64,000 nt of DNA from Chlorocebus sabaeus (taxonomy: Eukaryota; Chordata; Mammalia; Primates; Cercopithecidae), in contig NW_027327441.1 in NCBI RefSeq assembly GCF_047675955.1, forward strand, positions 62,001 to 126,000, given 5' to 3'. This document shows positions 40,001-52,361 of the stretch, piece by piece (position 1 is the first letter of the stretch; the number at the start of each line of letters is the position of its first letter). The notes beneath the pieces were generated by a model. It did not search any database, was not told the DNA's origin, and saw nothing but the letters and a program-made list of their open reading frames with translations. The translations under genes and the position numbers were made by a program.

Positions 40001-41506
40001 TTTGAAAGGAAGATACTTCCTTTTTCCCATAGCCCTCTATGGGCTTCCAAATATCCCTTTTCCAATTCCACAAGAACAGCCTTAGCTAAAGGCTTCTTGA
40101 AGGGAAAGATGTAACACTGTGAGATGAATTAACAAAACACAGAGCAGTTTCTCAGAAAGCTTCTTTCCAGTATTGAACGCAAGATATTTCCTGTTTCACC
40201 GTAGCCCTCCTTGGGCTTCCAAATACCACTTTGCCAATTCCACAAGAACAGCCTTAGGGAAAGGCTTCTTGAAGGGAAAGATGTAACTCTGTGAGATGAA
40301 TTAACAGAACACAGAGCAGTTTCTCAGAAAGCTTCTTTCCAGTTTTGAACGGAAGATATTTCCTTTTTCAGCGTAGCCCTCCATGGGCTTCCAAATACCA
40401 CTTTGCCAATTCCACAAGAACAGCCTTAGCGAAAGGCTTCTTGAAGGGAAATATGTAACTCTGTGAGATGAATTAACAGAACACAGAGCAGTTTCTCAGA
40501 AAGCTTTTTCCAGTTTTGAACGGAAGATAATTCCTTTTTCAACATAGCCCTCTATGGGCTTCCAAATATCACTTTGCCAATTCCACAAGAACAGCCTTAG
40601 CGAAAGGCTTCTTGAAGGGAAAGATGTAACTCAGTGAGATGAATTAACAGAACACAGAGCAGTTTCTCAGAAAGGTTCTTTCCAGATTTGAACGGAAGAT
40701 ATTTCCTTTTTCTCCGTAGCCCTCTATGGGCTTCCAAATATCCCTTTGCCAATTCCACAAGAAGAGCCTTAGCGAAAGGTTTCTTGAAGGGAAAGATGTA
40801 ACTCTGTGAGATGAATTAACAGAACACAGAGCAGTTTCTCAGAAAGCTTCTTTCCAGTTATGAAAGGAAGATATTTCCTTTTTCACCATAGCCCTCAACG
40901 GGCTTCCAAATATCACTTTGCCAACTCCACAAGAGAAGCCGTAGTGAAAGGCTTCTTGAAGGGAAAGATGTAACTCTGTGAGATGAATTAACAGAACACA
41001 GAGCGGTTTCTCAGAAAGCTTCTTTCCAGTTTTGAACGGAAGATATTTCCTTTTTCACCATAGCCCTCTATGGGCTTCCAAATATCACTTTGCCAATTCC
41101 ACAAGAACAGCCTTAGCGAAAGGCTTCTTGAAGGGAAAGATGTAACTCTGTGGGATGAATTAACAGAACACGGAGCAGTTTCTCAGAAATCTTCTTTCCA
41201 GTTTTGAACGGAAGATATTTCCTTTTTCACCATAGCCCTCTATGTGCTTCCAAATATCCCTTTGCCAATTCCACAAGAACAGCCTTAGCGAAAGGCTTCT
41301 TGAAGAGAAAGATGTAACTCTGTGTGATGAATTATCGGAACACAGAGCAGTTTCTCAGAAAGCTTCTTTCCAGTTTTGAACGGAAGATATTTCGTTTTTC
41401 ACCGTAGCCCTCTATGGGCTTCCAAATATCCCTTTGCCAATTCCACAAGAACAGCCTTAGCGAAAGGCTTCTTGAAGGGAAAGATGTAACTCTGTGAGAT
41501 GAATTA
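37034..41506 (-). repeat. Long-range duplicated block 1, second copy, with left flank
   Basis: The left flank (37034-37923) matches 16441-17330. About 37924-38270 holds two monomers missing at the 17.3 kb junction, and 38283-41506 matches 17341-20565. A base lost at ~38585 (GATGAATAACAG) distinguishes it. That deletion also shifts the minus-strand frame, which explains why this spot has the longest chance open frame in the window. CTATGTGCTTCC is at 41240 and AAAGGGTG at 37864. Confidence 0.8.
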
Positions 41507-42789
41507 AGAGAACACACAGCAGTTTCTCAGAAAGCTTCTTTCCAGTTTTGAAAGGGAGATATTTCCTTTTTCCCATAGCGCTCTATGGGCTTCCAAATAT
41601 CCCTTTTCCAATTCCACAAGAACAGCCTTAGCGAAAGGCTTCTTGAAGGGAAAGATGTAACTCTGTGAAATGAATTAACAGAACACAGAGCAGTTTCTCA
41701 GAAAGCTTCTTTCCAGTTTTGAACGGAAGATTTTTCCTTTTTCATCATAGCCCTCAATGGGCTTCCAAATATCCCTTTGCCAATTCCACAAGAACAGCCT
41801 TAGCGAAAGGCTTCTTGAAGGGAAAGATGTAACTCTGTGAGATGAATTAACAGAACACAGAGCAGTTTCTCAGAAAGCTTCTTTCCAGTATTGAACGGAA
41901 GATATTTCCTTTTTCACCGTAGCCCTCTATGGCCTTCCAAATATCACTTTGCCAATTCCACAAGAACAGCCTTAGCGAAAGGCTTCTTGAAGACAAAGAT
42001 GTAACTCTGTGAGATGAATTAAAAGAACACAGAGCAGTTTCTCAGAAAGCTTCTTTCCAGTTTTGAACGGAAGATATTTCCTTTTTCACCTTAGCCCTCT
42101 ATGGGCTTCCAAAGATCACTTTGCCAATTCCACAAGAACAGCCTTAGCGAAAGGCTTCTTGAAGGGAAAGATGTAACTCTGTGAGATGAATTAACAGAAC
42201 ACAGAGCAGTTTCTCAGAAAGCTTCTTTCAAGTATTGAACGCAAGATATTTCCTTTTTCACAGTAGCCCTCCATGGACTTCCAAATATCCCTTTGCCAAT
42301 TCCACAAGAACATCCTTAGCGAAAGGCTTCTTGAAGGGAAAGATGTAACTCTGTGAGATGAATTAACAGAACACAGAGCAGTTTCTCAGAAAGCTTCTTT
42401 CCGGTTTTGAACGGAAGATATTTCCTTTTTCACCATAGCCCTCTATGGGCTTCCAAAGATCACTTTGCCCATTCCACAAGAACAGCCTTAGCGAAAGTCT
42501 TCTTGAAGGGAAAGATGTAACTCTGTGAGATGAATTAACGGAACACAGAGCAGTTTCTCAGAAAGCTTCTTTCCAGTTTTGAAAGGAAGATACTTCCTTT
42601 TTCCCATAGCCCTCTATGGGCTTCCAAATATCCCTTTTCCAATTCCACAAGAACAGCCTTAGCGAAAGGCTTCTTTAAGGGAAAGATGTAACACTGTGAG
42701 ATGAATTAACAGAACACAGAGCAGTTTCTCAGAAAGCTTCTTTCCAGTATTGAACCCAAGATATTTCCTTTTTCACCGTAGCCCTCCTT
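41507..42789 (-). repeat. Segment related to 10.6-11.7 kb, inserted between superblocks
   Basis: Where the first superblock has 20566-23049, this copy has a shorter stretch that instead resembles ~10620-11730 (shared AAGAGAACACACAGC, AAAGGGAGATATTTCC, ATTTTTCC with CTCAATGGGC, CTATGGCCTTCC, GAAGACAAAG, CCGGTTTTG, AACCCAAG). It carries one extra monomer (CCTTAGCCC/AGATCAC, ~42051-42222) relative to that region. It is a register switch or replacement event, wholly within alpha satellite. Confidence 0.65.
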
Positions 42790-45700
42790 GGGCTTCCAAA
42801 TATCCCTTTGCCAATTCCACAAGAACAGCCTTAGCGAAAGGTTTCTTGAAGGGAAAGATGTAACTCTGTGAGATGAATTAACGGAACACAGAGCAGTTTC
42901 TCAGAAAGCTTCTTTCCAATTTTGAACGGAAGATATTTCCTTTTTCACCATAGCCCTCTACTGGCTTCCAAATATCACTTTGCCAACTCCACAAGAGCAG
43001 CCTTAGCGAAAGGCTTCTTGAAGGGAAAGATGTAACTCTGTGAGATGAATTAACAGAACACAGAGTGGTTTCTCAGAAAGCTTCTTTCCAGTTTTGAACG
43101 GAAGATATTTCCTTTTTCACCATAGCCTTCCATGGGCTTCCAAATATCCCTTTGCCAATTCCACAAGAACAGCCTTAGCGAAAGGCGTCTGGAAGGGAAA
43201 GAGGTAACTCTGTGAGATGAATTAACAGAACACAGAGCAGTTTTTCAGAAAGCTTCTTTACAGTTTTGAACGGAAGATACTTCCTTTTTCACCATTGCCC
43301 TCTATGGGCTTCCAAATATCCCTTTGCCAATTCCACAAGAACAGCCTTAGCGAAAGGCTTCTTGAAGGGAAAGATGTAACTCTGTGAGATGAATTAACAG
43401 AACACAGAGCAGTTTCTCAGAAAGCTTCTTTCCGGTTTTGAACGGAAGATATTTCCTTTTTCACCATAGCCCTCTATGGGCTTCCAAATATCACTTTGCC
43501 AATTCCACAAGAACAGCCTTAGCGAAAGGCTTCTTGAAAGGAAAGATGTAACTCTGTGAGATGAATTAACAGAACACAGAGCAGTTTCTCAGAAAGATTC
43601 TTTCCAGTTTTGAAAGGAAGATAATTCCTTTTTCACCGTAGCCCACTATGGGCTTCCAAATATGACTTTGCCAAGTCCACAAGAACAGCCTTAGCGAAAG
43701 GGTGTAGGGAAAGATGTAAATCTGTGAGATGAATTAACAGAACACAGAGCAGTTTCTCAGAAAGCCTCTTTCCAGTATTGAACGCAAGATATTTCCTTTT
43801 TCACCGTAGCCCTCTATGGCCTGCCAAATATCACTTTGCCAATTCCACAAGAACAGCCTTAGCGAAAGGCTTCTTGAAGGCAAAGATGTAGCTCTGTGAG
43901 ATGAATTAATAGAACACAGAGCAGTTTCTCAGAAAGCTTCTTTCCAGTTTTGAACGGAAGGTATTTCCTTTTTCACGATAGCCCTCTATGGGCTTCCAAA
44001 TATCACTTTGCCAATTACACAAGAACAGCCTTAACGAAAGGCTTCATGAAGGGAAAGATGTAACTCTGGGAGATGAATTAACAGAACACAGAGCAGTTTC
44101 TCAGAAAGCTTCTTTCCAGTTTTGAACGGAAGATATTTCCTTTTTCACCGTAGCCCTCTATGGGCTTCCAAATAACACTTTGCCAATTCTACAAGAACAG
44201 CCTTAGCGAAAGGCTTCTTGAAGGGAAAGATGTAAGTCTGTGAGATGAATTAACAGAACACAGAGCAGTTTCTCAGAAAGCTTCTTTACAGTATTGAACG
44301 GAAGATATTTCGTGTTTCAGCGTAGCCCTGCATGGGCTTCCAAATACCACTTTGCCAATTCCACAAGAACAGCCTTAGCGAAAGGCTTCTTGAAGGGAAA
44401 GATGTAACTCTGTGAGATGAATTAACAGAACACAGAGCAGTTTCTCAGAAAGCTTCTTTCCAGTATTGAACCCAAGATATTTCCTTCTTCACCGTAGCCC
44501 TCCTTGGGCTTCCAAATATCCCTTTGCCAATTCCACAAGAACAGCCTTAGCGAAAGGCTTCTTGAAGGGAAAGAGGTAACTCTCTGAGATGAATTAACAG
44601 AACACAGAGCAGTTTCTCAGAAAGCTTCTTTCCAGTTTTGAATGCAAGATATTTCCTTTTTCACCATAGCCCTCTATGGACTTCCAAATATCCCTTTGCC
44701 AATTCCACAAGAACAGCCTTAGCGAAAGGCTTCTTGAAGGGAAAGATGTAACTCTGTGAGATGAATTAAGAGAACACAGAGCAGTTTCTCAGAAAGCTTC
44801 TTTCCAGTTTTGAACGGAAGGTATTTCCTTTTTCACCATAGCCCTTTATGGGCTTCCAAATATCACTTTGCCAATTCCACAGGAACAGCCTTAGCGAATG
44901 GCTTCTTGAAGGGAAAGATGTAACTCTGTGAGATGAATTAACAGAACACAGAGGAGTTTCTCAGAAAGCTTCTTTCCAGTTTTGAACGGAAGATATTTCC
45001 TTTTTCACCGTAGCCCACTATGGGCTTCCAAATATGACTTTGCCAAGTCCACAAGAACAGCCTTAGCGAAAGGGTGAAGGGAAAGATGTAAATCTGTGAG
45101 ATGAATTAACAGAACACAGAGCAGTTTCTCAGAAAGTTTCTTTCCAGTATTGAACGCAAGATATTTCCTTTTTCACCGTAGCCCTCTATGGCCTGCCAAA
45201 TATCACTTTGCCTATTCCACAAGAACAGCCTTAGCGAAAGGCTTCTTGAAGGCAAAGATGTAGCTCTGTGAGATGAATTAATAGAACACAGAGCAGTTTC
45301 TCAGAAAGCTTCTTTCCAGTTTTGAACGGAAGGTATTTCCTTTTTCACGATAGCCCTCTATGGGCTTCCAAATATCACTTTGCCAATTACACAAGAACAG
45401 CCTTAACGAAAGGCTTCATGAAGGGAAAGATGTAACTCTGGGAAATGAATTAACAGAACACAGAGCAGTTTCTCAGAATGCTTCTTTCCAGTTTTGAACG
45501 GAAGATATTTCCTTTTTCACCGTAGCCCTCTATGGGCTTCCAAATAACACTTTGCCAATTCTACAAGAACAGCCTTAGCGAAAGGCTTCTTGAAGGCAAA
45601 GATGTAAGTCTGTGAGATGAAATAACAGAACACAGAGCAGTTTCTCAGAAAGCTTCTTTCCAGTTTTGAACGGAAGATATTTCCTTTTTCACCGTAGCCC

Positions 45701-48700
45701 TCTATGGTCTTCCAAATATCACTTTGCCAATTCCACAAGAACAGCCTTAGCGAAAGTCTTCTTGAAGGGAAAGATGTAACTCTGAGAGATGAATTAGCAA
45801 AACACAGAGCAGTGTCTCAGAAAGCTTCTTTACAGTATTGAACGGAAGATATTTCGTGTTTCAGCGTAGCCCTGCATGGGCTTCCAAATACCACTTTGCG
45901 AATTCCACAAGAACAGCCTTAGCGAAAGGCTTCTTGAAGGGAAAGATGTAACTCTGTGAGATGAATTAACAGAACACAGAGCAGTTTCTCGGAAAGCTAC
46001 TTTCCAGTTTTGAACGGAAGATATTTCCTATATCACCGTAGACCTCTATGGGCTTCCAAATATCACTTAGCGAATTCCACAAGAACAGCCTTAGCGAATG
46101 GCTTCTTGAATGGAAAGATGCAACTCTGTGAGATGAATTAACAGAACACAGAGCAGGTTCTCAGAAAGCTTCTTTCCAGTTTTGAACGGAAGATATTTCC
46201 TTTTTCCCATAGCCCTCTATGGGCTTCCAAATATCCCTTTTCCAATTCCACAAGAACAGCCTTAGCGAAAGGCTTCTTGAAGGGAAAGATGTAACACTGT
46301 GAGATGAATTAACAAAACACAGAGCAGTTTCTCAGAAAGCTTCTTTCCAGTATTGAACGCAAGATATTTCCTGTTTCACCGTAGCCCTCCTTGGGCTTTC
46401 AATACCACTTTGCCAATTCCACAAGAACAGCCTTAGGGAAAGGCTTCTTGAAGGGAAAGATGTAACTCTGTGAGATGAATTAACAGAACACAGAGCAGTT
46501 TCTCAGAAAGCTTCTTTCCAGTTTTGAACGGAAGATATTTCCTTTTTCAGCGTAGCTCTCCATGGGCTTCCAAATACCACTTTACCAATTCCACAAGAAC
46601 AGCCTTAGCGAAAGGCTTCTTGAAGGGAAATATGTAACTCTGTGAGATGAATTAACAGAACACAGAGCAGTTTCTCAGAAAGCTTTTTCCAGTTTTGAAC
46701 GGAAGATAATTCCTTTTTCAACATAGCCCTCTATGGGCTTCCAAATATCACTTTTCCAATTCCACAAGAACAGCCTTAGCGAAAGGCTTCTTGAAGGGAA
46801 TGATGTAACTCAGTGAGATGAATTAACAGAACACAGAGCAGTTTCTCAGAAAGGTTCTTTCCAGATTTGAACGGAAGATATTTCCTTTTTCACCGTAGCC
46901 CACTATGGGCTTCCAAATATCCCTTTGCCAATTCCACAAGAAGAGCCTTAGCGAAAGGTTTCTTCAAGGGAAAGATGTAACTCTGTGAGATGAATTAACA
47001 GAACACAGAGCAGTTTCTCAGAAAGCTTCTTTCCAGTTTTGAACGGAAGATATTTCCTTTTTCACCATAGCCCTCTACGGGCTTCCAAATATCACTTTGC
47101 CAACTCCACAAGAGAAGCCTTAGTGAAAGGCTTCTTGAAGGGAAAGATGTAACTCTGTGAGATGAATTAACAGAACACAGAGCGGTTTTTCAGAAAGCTT
47201 CTTTCCAGTTTTGAACGGAAGATATTTCCTTTTTCACCATAGCCCTCTATGGGCTTCCAAATATCACTTTGCCAATTCCACAAGAACAGCCTTAGCGAAA
47301 GGCTTCTTGAAGGCAAAGATGTAACTCTGTGGGATGAATTAACAGAACACGGAGCAGTTTCTCAGGAAGCTTCTTTCCAGTTTTGAACGGAAGATATTTC
47401 CTTTTTCACCATAGCCCTCTATGTGCTTCCAAATATCCCTTTGCCAATTCCACAAGAACAGCCTTAGCGAAAGGCTTCTTGAAGGGAAAGATGTAACTCT
47501 GTGTGATGAATTATCGGAACACAGAGCAGTTTCTCAGAAAGCTTCTTTCCAGTTTTGAAAGGAAGATATTTCCTTTTTCACCATAGCGCTCTATGGGCTT
47601 CCAAATATCCCTTTTCCAATTCCACAAGAACAGCCTTAGCGAAAGGCTTCTTGAAGGGAAAGATGTAACTCTGTGAGATGAATTAACAGAACACAGAGAA
47701 GTTTCTCAGAAAGCTTCTTTCCAGTTTTGAACGGAAGATATTTCGTTTTTCACCATAGCCCTCTATGGGTTTCCAAATATCCCTTTGCCAATTCCACAAG
47801 AACAGCCTTAGCGAAAGGCTTCTTGAAGGGAAAGATGTAACTCTGTGAGATGAATTAACAGAACACACAGCAGTTTCTCAGAAAGCTTCTTTCCAGTTTT
47901 GAAAGGAAGATATTTCCTTTTTCCCATAGCGCTCTATGGGCTTCCAAATATCCCTTTTCCAATTCCACAAGAACAGCCTTAGCGAAAGGCTTCTTGAAGG
48001 GAAAGATGTAACTCTGTGAAATGAATTAACAGAACACAGAGCAGTTTCTCAGAAAACTTCTTTCCAGTTATGAACGGAAGATTTTTCCTTTTTCACCATA
48101 GCCCTCAATGGGCTTCCAAATATCCCTTTGCCAATTCCACAAGAACAGCCTTAGCGAAAGGCTTCTTGAAGGGAAAGATGTAACTCTGTGAGATGAATTA
48201 ACGGAACACAGAGCAGTTTCTCAGAAAGCTTTTTTCCAGTTTTGAACGGAAGATATTTCCTTTTTCATCATAGCCCTCTATGGGCTTCCAAAGATCACTT
48301 TGCCAATTCCACAAGAACAGCCTTAGCGAAAGGCTTCTTGAAGGGAAAGATGTAACTCTGTGAGATGAATTAACAGAACACAGAGCAGTTTCTCAGAAAG
48401 CTTCTTTCAAGTATAGAACGCAAGATATTTCCTTTTTCACAGTAGCCCTCCATGGACTTCCAAATATCCCTTTGCCATTTCCACAAGAACATCCTTAGCG
48501 AAAGGCTTCTTGAAGGGAAAGATGTAACTCTGTGAGATGAATTAACAGAACACAGAGCAGTTTCTCAGAAAGCTTCTTTCCGGTTTTGAACAGAAGATAT
48601 TTCCTTTTTCACCATAGCCCTCTATGGGCTTCCAAATATCACTTTGCCAATTCCACAAGAACAGCCTTAGCGAAAGGCTTCCTGAAGGGAAAGATGTAAC

Positions 48701-49190
48701 TCTGTGAGATGAATTAACAGAACACAGAGCAGTTTCTCAGAAAGCTTCTTTCCAGTTTTGAAAGGAAGATACTTCCTTTTTCCCATAGCCCTCTATGGGC
48801 TTCCAAATATCCCTTTTCCAATTCCACAAAAACAGCCTTAGCGAAAGGCTTCTTTAAGGGATAGATGTAACACTGTGAGATGAATTAACAGAACACAGAG
48901 CAGTTTCTCAGAAAGCTTCTTTCCAGTTTTGAACCCAAGATATTTCCTTTTTCACCGTAGCACTCCTTGGGCTTCCAAATATCCCTTTGCCAATTCCACA
49001 AGAACAGCCTTAGCGAAAGGCTTCTTGAAGGGAAAGAGGTAACTCTCTGAGATGAATTAACAGAACACAGAGCAGTTTCTCAGAAAGCTTCTTTCCAGTT
49101 TTGAATGCAAGATATTTCCTTTTTCACCGTAGCCCTCTATGGACTTCCAAATATCCCTTTGCCAATTCCACAAGAACAGCCTTAGCGAAA
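42790..49190 (-). repeat. Long-range duplicated block 2, second copy
   Basis: Counterpart of 23050-29190. It lacks the CTATGGTCTTCC monomer present at 24541-24712 (172 bp) but has two monomers (344 bp, ~45560-45960) absent from the first copy. The AAAGGGTG markers are at 43700 and 45072, and CTATGTGCTTCC is at 47419. At 43700 the marker reads GGGTGTAGGG, whereas its aligned partner at 23960 reads GGGTGAAGGG. The TGTAG form occurs otherwise only at 21384, which suggests patchy sequence transfer. Confidence 0.8.
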
Positions 49191-52178
49191 GTCTTCTTGA
49201 AGGGAAAGATGTAACTCTGAGAGATGAATTAGCAAAACACAGAGCAGTGTCTCAGAAAGCTTCTTTACAGTATTGAACGGAAGATATTTCGTGTTTCAGC
49301 GTAGCCCTGCATGGGCTTCCAAATACCACTTTGCCAATTCCACAAGAACAGCCTTAGCGAAAGGCTTCTTGAAGGGAAAGATGTAACTCTGTGAGATGAA
49401 TTAACAGAACACAGAGCGGTTTCTCAGAAAGCTTCTTTCCAGTTTTGAACGGAAGATATTTCCTTTTTCACCATAGCCCTCTATGGGCTTCCAAATATCA
49501 CTTTGCCAATTCCACAAGAACAGCCTTAGCGAAAGGCTTCTTGAAGGGAAAGATGTAACTCTGTGGGATGAATTAACAGAACACGGAGCAGTTTCTCAGG
49601 AAGCTTCTTTCCAGTTTTGAACGGAAGATATTTCCTTTTTCACCATAGCCCTCTATGTGCTTCCAAATATCCCTTTGCCAATTCCACAAGAACAGCCTTA
49701 GCGAACGGCTTCTTGAAGGGAAAGATGTAACTCTGTGTGATGAATTATCGGAACACAGAGCAGCTTCTCAGAAAGCTTCTTTCCAGTTTTGAAAGGAAGA
49801 TATTTCCTTTTTCACCATAGCGCTCTATGGGCTTCCAAATATCCCTTTTCCAATTCCACAAGAACAGCCATAGCGAAAGGCTTCTTGAAGGGAAAGATGT
49901 AACTCTGTGAGATGAATTAACAGAAAACAGAGCAGTTTCTCAGAAAGCTTCTTTCCAGTTTTGAACGGAAGATATTTCGTTTTTCACCATAGCCCTTTAT
50001 GGACTTCCAAATATCCCTTTGCCAATTCCACAAGAACAGCCTTAGCGAAAGGCTTCTTGAAGGGAAAGATGTAACTCTGTGAGATGAATTAACAGAACAC
50101 ACAGCAGTTTCTCAGAAAGCTTCTTTCCAGTTTTGAAAGGAAGATATTTCCTTTTTCCCATAGCGCTCTATGGGCTTCCAAATATCCCTTTTCCAATTCC
50201 ACAAGAACAGCCTTAGCGAAAGGCTTCTTGAAGGGAAAGATGTAACTCTGTGAAATGAATTAACAGAACACAGAGCAGTTTCTCAGAAAGCTTCTTTCCA
50301 GTTTTGAACGGAAGATTTTTCCTTTTTCACCATAGCCCTCAATGGGCTTCCAAATATCCCTTTGCCAATTCCACAAGAACAGCCTTAGCGAAAGGCTTCT
50401 TGAAGGGAAAGATGTAACTCTGTGAGATGAATTAACGGAACACAGAGCAGTTTCTCAGAAAGCTTCTTTCCAGTTTTGAACAGAAGATATTTCCTTTTTC
50501 ACCTTAGCCCTCTAGGGGCTTCCAAATATCACTTTGCCAATTCCACAAGAACAGCCTTAGCGAAAGGCTTCTTGAAGGGAAAGATGTAACTCTCTGAGAT
50601 GAATTAACAGAACACAGAGCAGTTTCTCAGAAAGCTTCTATCCAGTTTTGAACGGAAGATATTTCCTTTTTCACCATAGCCCTCAATGGGCTTCCAAATA
50701 TCACTTTGCCAATTCCACAAGAAGAGCCTTAGCGAAAGGCTTCTTGAAGGGAAAGATGTAACTCTGTGGGATGAATTAACGGAACACAGAGCAGTTTCTC
50801 AGAAAGCTTCTTTCCAGTTTTGAACGGAAGATATTTCCTTTTTCACCATAGCCCTGTATGGGCTTCCAAATATCACTTTGCGAATTCCACAAGAACAGCC
50901 TAAGCGAAAGGCTTCTTGAAGGGAAAGATGTAACTCTGTGAAATGAATTAACAGAACACAGAGCAGTTTCTCAGAAAGCTTCTATCCAGTTTTGAACGGA
51001 AGATATTTCCTTTTTCACCATAGCCCTCAATGGGCTTCCAAATATCACTTTGCCAATTCCACAAGAACAGCCTTAGCGAAAGGCTTCTTGAAGGGAAAGA
51101 TGTAACTCTGTGGGATGAATTAACGGAACACAGAGCAGTTTCTCAGAAAGCTTCTTTCCAGTTTTGAACGGAAAATATTTCCTTTTTCACCATAGCCCTC
51201 TATGGGCTTCCAAATATCCCTTTTCCAATTCCACAAGAACAGCCTAATCGAAAGGCTTCTTGAAGGGAAAGATGTAACTCTGTGAGATGAATTAACAAAA
51301 CACAGAGCAGTTTCTCAGAAAGCTTCTTTCCAGTTTTGAACGGAAGATATTTCCTTTTTCACCATAGCCCTCTGTGGGCTTCCAAATATCCCTTTGCCAA
51401 TTCCACAAGAACAGCCTTAGCGAAAGGCTTCATGAAGGGAAAGATGTACCTCTGTGAGATGAATTAACAGAACACAGAGCAGTTTCTCAGAAAGCTTCTT
51501 TCCAGTTTTGAACGGAAGTTATTTCGTTTTTCACCATAGCCCTTTATGGGCTTCCAAATATCCCTTTGCCAATTCCACAAGAACAGCCTTAGCGAAAGGC
51601 TTCTTGAAGGGAAAGATGTAACTCTGTGAGATGAATTAACAGAACACAGAGCAGTTTCTCAGAAAGCTTCTTTCCCGTTTTGAAAGGAAGATACTTACTT
51701 TTTCCCATAGCGCTCTATGGGCTTCCAAATATCCCTTTTCCAATTCCACAAGAACAGCCTTAGCGAAAGGCTTCTTGAAGGGAAAGATGTAACTCTGTGA
51801 AATGAATTAACAGAACACAGAGCAGTTTCTCTGAAAGCTTCTTTCCAGTTTTGAACGGAAGATATTTCCTTTTTCACCATAGCCCTCAATGGGCTTCTAA
51901 ATATAACTTTGCCAATTCCACAAGAACAGCCTTAGCGAAAGGCTTCTTGAAGGGAAAGATGTAACTCTGTGGGATGAATTCACGGAACACAGAGCAGTTT
52001 CTCAGAAAGCTTCTTTCCAGTTTTGAACGGAAGATATTTCCTTTTTCACCATAGCCCTCTATGGGCTTCCAAATATCACTTTGCCAATTCCACAAGAACA
52101 GCCTAATCGAAAGGCTTCTTGCAGGGAAAGATGTAACTCTGTGAGATGAATTAACAGAACACAGAGCAGTTTCTCAGA

Positions 52179-52350
52179 AAGCTTCTTTCCAGTTTTGAAC
52201 GGAAGATATTTCCTTTTTCACCATAGCCCTCTATGGGCTTCCAAATATCCCTTTGCCAATTCCACAAGAACAGCCTTAGCGAAAGGCTTCTTGAAGGGAA
52301 AGATGTAACTCTGTGAGATGAATTAACAGAACACAGAGCAGTTTCTCAGA
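52179..52350 (-). repeat. Representative consensus-like monomer (172 bp, HindIII phase)
   Basis: A typical monomer, counted from the HindIII site at 52179-52184 up to the next one. On the plus strand it holds, in order: the pJ-alpha motif (52210-52226), the AGCCC/GGGCT dyad (52225-52239), the AGCCTT/AAGGCT dyad (52272-52288), CTTC-TT-GAAG (52287-52296), and a 7-bp dyad CTCTGTG/CACAGAG (52309-52338). The next monomer has the TTCG variant of the motif exactly 172 bp later (52382). It serves as a reference for describing variants elsewhere in the window. Confidence 0.9.
52210..52226 (+). promoter_or_regulatory. pJ-alpha motif, representative copy
   Basis: TTCCTTTTTCACCATAG is a perfect match to the published pJ-alpha motif TTCCTTTTYCACCRTAG of A-type alpha-satellite monomers. 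It sits where B-type monomers carry the CENP-B box. It recurs about every 172 bp, as CACCATAG or CACCGTAG. Degenerate forms also recur in fixed places: TTCC to TTCG (e.g. 52382), TTTTTCCCATAG with one base lost (e.g. 2605), CCTATATCACC (e.g. 4319), CAGCGTAG (e.g. 548) and TTCGTGTTTC (e.g. 4145). All monomers therefore appear A-type. Protein binding is known only for the motif family and is not shown here. Confidence 0.85.
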
Positions 52351-52361
52351 AAGCTTCTTTC
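52225..52361. other. Cluster of short perfect inverted repeats within a monomer
   Basis: Five perfect dyads fall within one monomer period: AGCCC-5 nt-GGGCT (52225-52239), AGCCTT-5 nt-AAGGCT (52272-52288), CTTC-2 nt-GAAG (52287-52296), CTCTGTG-16 nt-CACAGAG (52309-52338) and GAAAG-3 nt-CTTTC (52349-52361, around the HindIII site). They recur in every consensus-like monomer. Many variant monomers change the spacer of the first two (TCTAT, ACTAT, TCAAT, TCCAT; AGCGA, AACGA, AGTGA) and keep the arms, although some break an arm. Whether they form hairpins is unknown. Confidence 0.7.
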
